Translations under genes and position numbers: made by a program
Shown here: positions 1 through 6,610 of the stretch, piece by piece
Layout of the letters: every line of letters starts with the position of its first letter
How positions within the stretch are numbered: position 1 is the stretch's first letter
Origin: Gemmatimonadota bacterium
GTDB lineage: Bacteria; Gemmatimonadota; Gemmatimonadetes; Longimicrobiales; Gaopeijiaceae
Direction of reading: 5' to 3'
Assembly: GCA_002731735.1 (NCBI GenBank)
Contig: PCCM01000127.1
Location: forward strand, 1 to 9,742
Length of the DNA: 9,742 nucleotides
Notes under the pieces: model-generated
The model's input: only the letters and a program-made list of their open reading frames with translations
What the model was told of the DNA's origin: nothing
Databases searched by the model: none

Positions 1-435
1 CTCCTGAGTTTTGACCCCGTGCCTCTGGACGAGTTGTTGGAGGAGCAGCAGCAGCAGCAGATCGAGACGGCGTCTATCCTTGGCGACCGACCGGGTGTCG
101 ACGGCCCGGGGCTCCCCGATGGGGATGGGGCCGGCGACGGCGGGGCCGCCGCGTCCGGCCGGTTGCGTGACATACCGCCCAGGCCCCTGAACCTAACTCT
201 TCCTTTTTGGTGTCAAGACGCCTGCCGGGAACCGATCGAGGTGTGGGTCTTCGTGGACGAATACGGACAGGTGGTGGCGGATTCCATTCGACTTCGCCCG
301 CCCTCGTCCGACAGGTCCACCAACGAGCGCCTCATACGGGAGGCGGCGGAATTCGTGTACGAGCCGGCAAAAAGCGGCGGGAAACCCGTGGCTTCCTGGA
401 CGTTCTATGCGGTCACCAGGGGCGGGGGTGGGTAG
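1..435 (+). CDS. TonB-like C-terminal domain protein, 5' end outside the window
   Basis: The frame is open from base 1 and ends with TAG at 433-435. A GTG at 19 could start a 138-residue protein, but the six codons before it are open and no membrane anchor is visible, so I read this as the C-terminal part of a longer protein. Numbered from the GTG, it has an acidic, glutamine-rich segment (LLEEQQQQQ, residues 5-13), a Gly/Asp-rich linker (about 22-47) and a folded part (about 55-133). The latter resembles the TonB C-terminal domain: a strand followed by DEYGQVVADSIRL, a helix (NERLIREAAEF), then a YEPAKSGGKPV turn like the family's F.PA..nGkPV. TonB proteins span the periplasm and pass proton-motive energy to outer-membrane receptors. 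Cysteines 65 and 69 (WCQDAC) could form a disulfide. It lies 9 bp before the response regulator. The family call is from pattern only; a general envelope protein with a TonB-like fold is the alternative. Confidence 0.6.
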   Translation, partial: LLSFDPVPLDELLEEQQQQQIETASILGDRPGVDGPGLPDGDGAGDGGAAASGRLRDIPPRPLNLTLPFWCQDACREPIEVWVFVDEYGQVVADSIRLRPPSSDRSTNERLIREAAEFVYEPAKSGGKPVASWTFYAVTRGGGG

Positions 436-444
436 CTGTCCGCA

Positions 445-2037
445 ATGAAGCCATCCGGAAAACGAATCCTCTGGGTCGATGATGAGATCGATCTTCTCAA
501 GCCGCATCTTCTCTTTCTTCAAGCACGTGGATACCACGTGGACGCGATCACGAACGGGGACGACTCACTCGTCCTGATGCGTGAGAACGCGTACGACCTC
601 GTTCTGTTGGACGAGCAGATGCCGGGGCGGAGCGGCCTGGAGGTTCTGGAAATCATGCGACGTGAGGACCCACACATTCGGGTCGTAATGGTGACCAAGT
701 CGGCTGAAGATCAGACCATGACGGATGCGATCGGGCGGCGAGTGGCCGACTATCTGGTGAAGCCGACGAGTCCCCGCCAGGTACTTTCGGTCGTCACTCG
801 CATTCTGGAAGGATCTACGATCCGCCAGCAGCGTACGGCGCAGGATTTCGCCGCTCGCTTCGGGCAGCTCTCGCGTGCCCGTGAAGAAGCCCGCACTCCC
901 GCTAATTTCGCCGAGCTCTACATTGAACTGACGGGCTGGCATGTCAGCCTTGAAGAAACGGAGGAACGCGGTCTCCTCGATACCGTGCAGTCGCTCATGA
1001 CCGACCTCCGCTCGGACTTCGGCCGCTGGGTTGGACAGGAATATCCGGGATGGTTGAGAGATGAAGGAGACAGGCCGCTTCTCTCGGTCGACATCGTTCG
1101 GGAGCACGTCCTACCGCTCCTGGGGCCCTCCCCTGTCTTTTTGGTCGTGTTGGACTGTATGCGGTTGGATCAATGGCGTGTGATCGCCCCACTCCTGGCT
1201 CCGTACTTCGAGATTGAGGAGTCGTACCACTACTCGATCCTCCCCACGGCCACGCCGTATGCGAGGAACGCGATCTTCAGTGGCCAGTTTCCCGACGAGA
1301 TCTCGCGAGACCACCCAGGCTGGTGGAACAAGTCGGACGACGAGGGCAGCCTCAACGCGTTCGAGGACGAACTCCTCAAGGAGCAACTGCAGCGCCTCGT
1401 CGGAAGGCACATCCCGGTTCACTACGAGAAGATCTTCACAGACAAGCAGGAAGATCAGGTGCGCGGCCGGGTCCGATCGGCGCTCAAGACGGCCCACTCC
1501 GTTATCGCAATGGTTTTCAACTTCGTTGACCTGATGACACACGGGCGAAGCGAGTCGCCGATTCTGATGGAGGTGGCCAAGGACGAGGCTGCGCTCCGCG
1601 GGCTGACCCGGGCGTGGTTCACACGGTCGACGGTGTTCTCCGTTCTCAAGGAAGCCGCTGCGGCGGGCCACAAAGTGATCATGACCACCGATCACGGCTC
1701 GATCCTCTGCCAGCGCCCGGCGACCGTCTTCGCACGAAGGGACGCAACCAGCAACCTCCGCTACAAGTTTGGGCAGGATCTCAGAACCGAGAAGGCCGAC
1801 ACCGCGTTTTCCACGAGTCGGTCCGAGGACCTCCGTTTTCCTGAAGGGAAACTCGGTGTGACGTACGCGTTGGCTGTCGACGACTACTTCTTCGTGTACC
1901 CCACCAAGTTGAGGGAATACCAACGCCGATATCGCAACTCCTTCCTACATGGGGGCATCTCGCCCGAGGAGATGATCGTCCCGATTGCGTGCCTTACACC
2001 GCGACGTCGCGGCTCCACACGTAACTTGACGCCTTGA
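445..2037 (+). CDS. porX: PorX-like response regulator fused to a PglZ (alkaline phosphatase superfamily) domain
   Basis: 530 residues starting at ATG 445. Residues 7-121 form a CheY-like receiver with acidic pocket D12/D13, phospho-acceptor D56 (LVLLDEQMPG), T84 and K106 (YLVKP), so it should accept a phosphate from a histidine kinase. A helical linker (about 125-215) leads to a PglZ domain (about 228-520). That domain keeps the full alkaline-phosphatase-type set: D237 (VVLDCMRLD), nucleophile T270 (PTATPYARN), D362 and H366 (FVDLMTHG), D416/H417 (TTDHGS) and H502 (FLHGG). These should bind two zinc ions. Length and layout match PorX of Bacteroidota, a regulator of type IX secretion whose PglZ domain hydrolyses phosphodiesters such as (cyclic) oligonucleotides. 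No type IX secretion gene, sigma factor or cognate kinase is in the window, so the physiological output here is unknown. Its stop overlaps the next gene's start. Confidence is high for the architecture, lower for orthology to PorX. Confidence 0.9.
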   Translation: MKPSGKRILWVDDEIDLLKPHLLFLQARGYHVDAITNGDDSLVLMRENAYDLVLLDEQMPGRSGLEVLEIMRREDPHIRVVMVTKSAEDQTMTDAIGRRVADYLVKPTSPRQVLSVVTRILEGSTIRQQRTAQDFAARFGQLSRAREEARTPANFAELYIELTGWHVSLEETEERGLLDTVQSLMTDLRSDFGRWVGQEYPGWLRDEGDRPLLSVDIVREHVLPLLGPSPVFLVVLDCMRLDQWRVIAPLLAPYFEIEESYHYSILPTATPYARNAIFSGQFPDEISRDHPGWWNKSDDEGSLNAFEDELLKEQLQRLVGRHIPVHYEKIFTDKQEDQVRGRVRSALKTAHSVIAMVFNFVDLMTHGRSESPILMEVAKDEAALRGLTRAWFTRSTVFSVLKEAAAAGHKVIMTTDHGSILCQRPATVFARRDATSNLRYKFGQDLRTEKADTAFSTSRSEDLRFPEGKLGVTYALAVDDYFFVYPTKLREYQRRYRNSFLHGGISPEEMIVPIACLTPRRRGSTRNLTP

Positions 2038-3950
2038 CGCTCTACACTCGGGTCCTCTCGTACCTCCGCCCCTATCCCCTCGCCCTCGCGGCGGCGGGTG
2101 CTGCAACTTTCGCGTTCGCCGCGCTCGACGCATCGGCATACGTGCTGCTCATTCCCTTTGTGGACACGCTCTTCGGTGCCGGACCAACCGGAGCAAGTGG
2201 CCCGCTGTCCGGTGAGGCGGGAGGCCTGGTGGGTGGCCCGGATCTGATGACCAGGGTCCTAGACGTTACCGTGTACCGGTTGGTGGACGTTCAGGGCGAC
2301 CCACTCCAGGCGGTCCAGGGAATCATCGTTCTCATCCTGGTCGTGTTTCTCCTCAAAAACGTATTCGACTTCACCCGAACTTATCTGGTGGCGTGGGTCG
2401 AGCAGACCGTGACCAGGGACTTGCGGAACGAGGTATACGATCACGTCCTAAGGCTCGACCTTTCTTTCTTCGGCCGGACGAGGGTGGGACAGATCACCTC
2501 CCGCATCACCCACGACGTGGAGCAGATTCGTCGGCTCCTCACGACGGAGTTGGCGAGGCTTCTGTCGTCCGGTTTCGAGTTCGCCGTGCTCGTGACTTTC
2601 ATGCTGGTGCTTTCCTGGAAGTTGACGCTGGCGGCGTTCGTGGTGATTCCCGGTACGATGGGAGTCTGGGCGTTATTGGTGAAGCCCCTCCGGCGGGGTG
2701 ATCGGCGCGTTTTGGATCTGGCGGGAGACGTGAGTGCTCAGATCCATGAGACCCTGTCCGGAATTCGGATGGTCAAATCCTCCTCCGCGGAGGAGATGGA
2801 GCGGAGACGCTTCCGATCCAACACGGGCGAGTATCACAAGACCTTCTTGAGGACGGAACGGTTGCGGGCACTTGCTGGCCCCCTCACCGAGGCGCTCGCG
2901 ACGGTCGGCACCGTCGTCATCCTGCTGTACGGGGCTCGTCTGGTGCTGTCGGATGGAGCGATGAGCGGAGCCCAGTTCGTTAGCTTCGTCGCCCTCAGTC
3001 TCAAGCTCTACAGGCCCGTGAAGTATGCGGCCAAATTCCCGACGCTGGTGCAGCCCGGGCTGGCTGGTGCTGAGCGCGTCTTTGAATTCCTCGAGACCTC
3101 CATCGGGATAAAGGATCGGCCCGGGGCGAGAGTCTTGAGAAATCCGACGGGTGCCATCGCATTCGAAAACGTCACGTTCGAATACCGACCCGGAGAGCCC
3201 GTACTCCGAGATATCAACGTGGAGATTCCCCCCGGAAGTGTCGTCGCCCTGGTCGGGCCGAGTGGGGCCGGAAAGAGTACGCTCGCCGACCTCGTGGCGC
3301 GATTCTACGACGTGACGACGGGTCGAGTGACCCTCGATGGTGTGGATGTGCGGGACTGGACGGTTTCGAGTCTGCGCGCGTCGATGGGCATCGTGCCACA
3401 GGAGACCGTGCTCTTCCACGACACGATCGCCGCCAATATCGCATACGGAACCGGGGGTGCGACCGACCTGGCAATCCGCGCTGCGGCGCGCGCAGCCAAC
3501 GCGCACGGCTTCATCACTGCTCTGCCCGGGGGGTACGGCATGGTGGTGGGAGAACGCGGCACTCGGCTGTCGGGTGGCGAACGCCAGCGCATCGCTCTTG
3601 CGAGGGCGATTCTCTCAGATCGCCCAGTCCTCATTTTCGACGAGGCAACGAGCGCCCTCGATACCGAGTCGGAGCGCTTGGTGCAGGAGGCCGTGCGGCG
3701 CCTCATGGGTGGGCGCACGGTCTTGGTGATCGCCCACCGGCTGTCGACCGTCCGACGCGCCGATCTCGTCCTCGTGCTGAGAGATGGACGAATCGTCGAG
3801 CGCGGCGACCACGCGTCCCTGTTCGCGGCGGGGGGGCTCTATCGGCGTCTGTACGAGCTTCAGCATCCGAACGCCGTTGGAGGAGTGCAGCGGGTCGCCA
3901 CCGAGAGTGTGCCTGTGCCAGCTCTGGGGGCTCGGGCGAGAGGCCTGTGA
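2034..3950 (+). CDS. msbA: MsbA-type ABC exporter (fused membrane and ATPase domains)
   Basis: 638 residues. The start is TTG at 2034, overlapping the previous stop by four bases (TTGA). An in-frame TAA at 2022-2024 rules out a longer form, and the first membrane helix begins by about residue 12, so a later start is unlikely. No clear Shine-Dalgarno is seen, so translation is probably coupled to the upstream gene. Membrane helices lie near residues 12-42, 92-112, 175-196, 198-217, 282-304 and 308-326. The ATPase domain (about 375-610) is complete: Walker A GPSGAGKST 408-416, Q-loop Q456, signature LSGGERQ 512-518, Walker B VLIFDE with E537, H-loop H568. It probably works as a homodimer in the inner membrane, flipping lipid A-core from the cytoplasmic to the periplasmic leaflet; the adjacent lipid A acyltransferase gene supports that substrate. 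A generic multidrug or lipid exporter is possible from sequence alone. The loop between helices 1 and 2 is long (about residues 45-90) and Gly-rich. Confidence 0.9.
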   Translation: MTLYTRVLSYLRPYPLALAAAGAATFAFAALDASAYVLLIPFVDTLFGAGPTGASGPLSGEAGGLVGGPDLMTRVLDVTVYRLVDVQGDPLQAVQGIIVLILVVFLLKNVFDFTRTYLVAWVEQTVTRDLRNEVYDHVLRLDLSFFGRTRVGQITSRITHDVEQIRRLLTTELARLLSSGFEFAVLVTFMLVLSWKLTLAAFVVIPGTMGVWALLVKPLRRGDRRVLDLAGDVSAQIHETLSGIRMVKSSSAEEMERRRFRSNTGEYHKTFLRTERLRALAGPLTEALATVGTVVILLYGARLVLSDGAMSGAQFVSFVALSLKLYRPVKYAAKFPTLVQPGLAGAERVFEFLETSIGIKDRPGARVLRNPTGAIAFENVTFEYRPGEPVLRDINVEIPPGSVVALVGPSGAGKSTLADLVARFYDVTTGRVTLDGVDVRDWTVSSLRASMGIVPQETVLFHDTIAANIAYGTGGATDLAIRAAARAANAHGFITALPGGYGMVVGERGTRLSGGERQRIALARAILSDRPVLIFDEATSALDTESERLVQEAVRRLMGGRTVLVIAHRLSTVRRADLVLVLRDGRIVERGDHASLFAAGGLYRRLYELQHPNAVGGVQRVATESVPVPALGARARGL

Positions 3951-4849
3951 CCGCCCGGCACACGGTTCGGCACCGGGTCGAGTTCTGGATTTTTCGAGCC
4001 CTTTCCTGGACAGTGGCGGTGCTTCCTGAGCGAGCCGCATTAGGCCTGTGCAGCGTGCTCGGGTGGTTTGTCGGTGTGGTGTTGCGGGTCCGTCGGGTCG
4101 ACACCGATCGGCATCTCGAGATCGCATTTCCTGAGCGGGACTCGGCTTGGCGGCGACGTGCGGCACGGGCCAGCTACATACATTTCGCCCGAGAGGCGGC
4201 CATGACCATCCGTGTTGCCCAGATGCAACCTGAGGAGATTGTTCGGCGCACGGAGATAGTCGGCCTCGAAGCCTTTCAGGACGCCGCCGCCGCGGGTAAG
4301 GGAGCTGTGATGATTTCCGGACATTTGGGCAACTGGGAGATGGCGGCGGCCTCGGTGGCGGTGCGGGGCGTGCCCATGGACGTGGCGGCCCATCTACAGA
4401 AGAACCCGTTGTTCTACCGCCATATGGTTGAGCGGCAGGATCGTCTCGGATTGACGGTCCTCGTGAAGAACGAAGCGTTTCGTCTAGTGCCTCAGGCGCT
4501 CGCCGCGGGCCGCATCGTCGCCCTGATTGCCGACCAGAACATCCGGAAACGTGGAGTCTTCGTCGATTTTTTCGGAAAGGCGGCGGCCACTGCGAAGGGT
4601 CCTGCGTTGTTCGCCCTCCGGACTGGTGCTCCGGTCTTCCTGGGTGTGGCGGTCCGGAAGCAGGGTTACCCCTCCCGGTACCGGGTCATCATCGAGCGCG
4701 TTCGAGTCGAGGAGGGCGCCCGTGGTGCGGATGCGATCCGTGACTTGACCCAGCGGCACGTCTCCATACTTGAGGCCCGTATCCGCGAAGCGCCGAGCCA
4801 GTATTTCTGGCAGCATCGCCGCTGGAAGACGCGGCCCCACCCACTCTGA
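3947..4849 (+). CDS. LpxL/HtrB-type lysophospholipid (lipid A late) acyltransferase
   Basis: 300 residues from GTG 3947, overlapping the exporter's stop by four bases (GTGA). GAGAGG at 3938-3943 is a close-spaced Shine-Dalgarno. The length equals that of LpxL/LpxM enzymes (about 300-310). An N-terminal amphipathic/membrane segment (about residues 13-47) precedes the acyltransferase domain. The HX4E catalytic motif is SGHLGNWE, with H126 and E131. Further family blocks are ADQNIRKRGVFVDFFG (195-210), the KGPALFALRTGAPV stretch, and the C-terminal QYFWQHRRWKTRP, close to the QY.W.HRRWKTRP of HtrB proteins. Such enzymes transfer a secondary acyl chain from acyl-ACP to lipid A precursors at the cytoplasmic face of the inner membrane. 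Being next to the exporter, it would finish the lipid just before flipping. The family also contains acyltransferases acting on other glycolipids (for example phosphatidylinositol mannosides), so the exact acceptor is inferred from context. Confidence 0.88.
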   Translation: MTARHTVRHRVEFWIFRALSWTVAVLPERAALGLCSVLGWFVGVVLRVRRVDTDRHLEIAFPERDSAWRRRAARASYIHFAREAAMTIRVAQMQPEEIVRRTEIVGLEAFQDAAAAGKGAVMISGHLGNWEMAAASVAVRGVPMDVAAHLQKNPLFYRHMVERQDRLGLTVLVKNEAFRLVPQALAAGRIVALIADQNIRKRGVFVDFFGKAAATAKGPALFALRTGAPVFLGVAVRKQGYPSRYRVIIERVRVEEGARGADAIRDLTQRHVSILEARIREAPSQYFWQHRRWKTRPHPL

Positions 4850-4853
4850 TTCG

Positions 4854-4868
4854 CTATCTTTGTTGGGT
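4854..4868 (+). promoter_or_regulatory. Possible promoter for the GT2-DUF3108 pair
   Basis: The 66-bp gap after the acyltransferase stop contains TATCTTTG at 4855-4862. This matches the TAnnTTTG -7 element described for Bacteroidota, relatives of the suspected host group. No matching upstream TTTG-type (-33) or TTGACA (-35) element is visible at the right distance. A transcript from here would have a leader of about 45 nt before the TTG at 4916. It rests on one eight-base pattern and could be chance. Confidence 0.28.
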
Positions 4869-4887
4869 CTCCAGGTTAGGTCTCCAG
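4866..4887 (+). repeat. Two perfect 9-bp direct repeats in the intergenic gap
   Basis: GGTCTCCAG occurs at 4866-4874 and again at 4879-4887, 13 bp apart start to start, in the gap before the GT2 gene. They lie just downstream of the possible -7 element, where an operator could sit. Neither copy is palindromic, and 13 bp is not a full helical turn, so a regulatory role is only a guess. Confidence 0.5.
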
Positions 4888-4915
4888 TCCCTCCCGGATA
4901 TCGGTTAGTCGACCA

Positions 4916-5668
4916 TTGATCTACGTCTGCATTCCTGCGCACAATGAAGAGCGAACCATCGGGGTTCTTCTTTGGAAGATCCGCAGGGTGATGCGTGAAT
5001 TCGGCCGTGACTACGAGGTCCTGGTTCTCGATGACGCTTCCACTGACGAGACGGCCAAGGTCCTCGATCGTTACCGCCGTGTCCTTCCGCTGCGAGTTCT
5101 TAAGGAAGAGCATCGCGCAGGTTACCCTTCTGCGGTTCAGCGTTTACTGCGGGAGGCGCTCGATCGCACAAGCTACCCGAAGAGAGACGCAGCGGTCCTG
5201 CTGCAAGCAGACTTCTCGGAGAGCCCCGACTACATCGTTCCCCTGCTCAAAGCACTGGAGGGGGGGGCCGACATCGTGGCCGGCGTGGTTGAACAGAACG
5301 GACTCCCGGCGCCCCGCGCGGTCCGTGTGGCGAGACGGATGGCGCCGTGGGTCCTCGGAAGGGCCTATGGCGGTGCCCCGGTCTCGGATCCGCTCTCTGG
5401 TTTTCGGGCATACCGGCTGATCGTGCTGAAGAAGGCGTTGGCCGAGTTCAGAGGCGGGCCGTTCTTGGAGACCGATGGGTGGGCGTCCAACGTAGAGCTT
5501 CTCGGTCTCGTCGCACCCCACGCACGCCGGATCGCCGAGGCGCCCCTTACGCTACGGTACGATGTTGCCGCCCGCCCCTCACGTTTGAGCGCGGTCCGAA
5601 CCCTTCGAGGGTTGCTCCATGTACGACGGGAGAGGTGGGAGAGTCACACAAGAGAAGGAAAGCAGTGA
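4916..5668 (+). CDS. Family 2 glycosyltransferase (DPM1/polyprenyl-phosphate type)
   Basis: 250 residues. TTG at 4916 is the only usual start codon after the in-frame TAG at 4877-4879, and it directly precedes the first beta strand (IYVCIPAHNEE), so it is probably right although no good Shine-Dalgarno is seen. The GT-A fold is visible: PAHNEERTIG (7-16), nucleotide-binding VLDDASTDET (37-46), and LQADFSESPD (96-105) at the place of the family's DADxxHPPE metal motif, keeping D99. The acceptor-side motif DPLSGFRAYR is at 158-167 and FLETDGW at 183-189. There is no C-terminal membrane helix, which matches soluble DPM1-like enzymes rather than ArnC/GtrB types. These move a sugar from a nucleotide sugar to a polyprenyl phosphate or another envelope acceptor at the cytoplasmic membrane face. 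Donor and acceptor cannot be read from the sequence. The stop and the next start share one base (TGATG), indicating translational coupling. Confidence 0.85.
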   Translation: MIYVCIPAHNEERTIGVLLWKIRRVMREFGRDYEVLVLDDASTDETAKVLDRYRRVLPLRVLKEEHRAGYPSAVQRLLREALDRTSYPKRDAAVLLQADFSESPDYIVPLLKALEGGADIVAGVVEQNGLPAPRAVRVARRMAPWVLGRAYGGAPVSDPLSGFRAYRLIVLKKALAEFRGGPFLETDGWASNVELLGLVAPHARRIAEAPLTLRYDVAARPSRLSAVRTLRGLLHVRRERWESHTREGKQ

Positions 5669-6552
5669 TGCGGCGAAGGTATGTAGCGGTCGGTATGACG
5701 CTGATGCTGGGCTTGGCCACACCCAAGGTGGGTGTCGGGCAGAGCCCGCGCGCGCCCACCTCCCCGCGCTTCGCCGACAGCCTCACGGCGAGCGACACCC
5801 CCGAGGCCCACCGGGCCGACTCGGTAAGCTACGAGGTCGATCCTTTCGCAGCGGTCGTTCCTTTTGGCCCGGGAGAACGGCTGGAATACAACGTCAAGCT
5901 CGGCATCTTCAATGCGGGTGAGGCACACATGGAAGTTCTGGGAATCGACTCGGTACGAGGTGAGCCCACGTACCACATCGATGTGGCGATGCGGGGAGGG
6001 CTCCTGTTCGGTGCGCTTAAGCTGAACAGTCGCTTCGAGTCGTGGCTCGACACCCGACTGATCATTAGTCGCCGATACATCTCGGACGAGAGCTACACCG
6101 GCTACAGCAGCTACCGTTCGTTCGAGCTCTATCCCGACGAGATGTACTGGCATCAGACGGACGAGGATGTGATTGGTGACTTGCCGAGCGCCCTTCCCTT
6201 GGACGACATGGCGTTCATCTACTTCGTTCGATCTCTTCCGCTCGAGGTTGGACAGACCAGACAGTATTCAAATTACTTCAAGGAGGAGGGTAACCCGGTC
6301 ACTATCGAGGTCCTACGTCGCGACGTGCGTGAGACCGCCGCCGGCACGTTCAACACGATCGTAGTGCGTCCGACCATTATGACCGACGGACTCTTCAAGG
6401 ACGGCGGTGAGGCCGAGTTACACTTCACTGATGACGAGAATCGATACCTCGTGTATATGCGTGTCGGGATGCCGGTAGTTGGCTCCATCACCTTGCACCT
6501 AGAGAACATTGTACCGGGAACACCCATCCACCCTGGGGCGGCTGCCTGGTAG
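5668..6552 (+). CDS. Secreted DUF3108 protein
   Basis: 294 residues from ATG 5668, one base into the preceding stop. AGAAGGA at 5653-5659 is a good Shine-Dalgarno and supports this start, although the frame stays open further upstream. The N-terminus is a signal peptide: RRR at 2-4, a hydrophobic core to about 24, and probable cleavage near VGVG/QS. No lipobox cysteine is present. After a Pro/Ser/Ala-rich, probably flexible stretch (about 27-62), residues about 66-285 look like DUF3108: it opens with FGPGERLEYNVKLGIFNAGE, has the GLLFGALKLNSRFESWLDT segment in the middle, and ends in an all-beta HFTDDENRYLVYMRVGMPVVGSI region. It should lie in the periplasm or at the outer membrane's inner face. 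The family has no established biochemical function that I can name. The beta-rich form and the coupling to a glycosyltransferase suggest a role with an envelope glycolipid, which is inference. Confidence 0.82.
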   Translation: MRRRYVAVGMTLMLGLATPKVGVGQSPRAPTSPRFADSLTASDTPEAHRADSVSYEVDPFAAVVPFGPGERLEYNVKLGIFNAGEAHMEVLGIDSVRGEPTYHIDVAMRGGLLFGALKLNSRFESWLDTRLIISRRYISDESYTGYSSYRSFELYPDEMYWHQTDEDVIGDLPSALPLDDMAFIYFVRSLPLEVGQTRQYSNYFKEEGNPVTIEVLRRDVRETAAGTFNTIVVRPTIMTDGLFKDGGEAELHFTDDENRYLVYMRVGMPVVGSITLHLENIVPGTPIHPGAAAW

Positions 6553-6610
6553 AACCTGGAAGGGCTCACTCGCGACCCGACCCCTTTCCGATCACCCTCC
6601 AGGTGCGCAC

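Noticed and set aside
524..541. Two CACGTGG copies 11 bp apart, each with a CACGTG palindrome
   Set aside because: They lie within the receiver domain's coding region (ARGYHVD), well inside the gene, so codon choice explains them better than an operator.
1111..1923. 270-codon open frame on the minus strand inside the receiver-PglZ gene
   Set aside because: Its translation has no recognisable motifs and it lies wholly antisense to a conserved protein; long open antisense frames are common at high GC.
1140..2010. PglZ domain as a sign of a BREX phage-defence system
   Set aside because: PglZ is a core BREX protein, but here it is fused behind a receiver in the PorX layout, and no methyltransferase (PglX), BrxC-type ATPase or BrxL gene is nearby.
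2673..3506. 277-codon open frame on the minus strand inside the exporter gene
   Set aside because: It is antisense to the conserved ABC membrane/ATPase region, shows no domain and is best explained as a GC-driven shadow.
5347..5667. Upstream extension of the DUF3108 frame
   Set aside because: The extra stretch overlaps conserved GT2 sequence; the ATG at 5668 has a good Shine-Dalgarno and is followed directly by a signal peptide.
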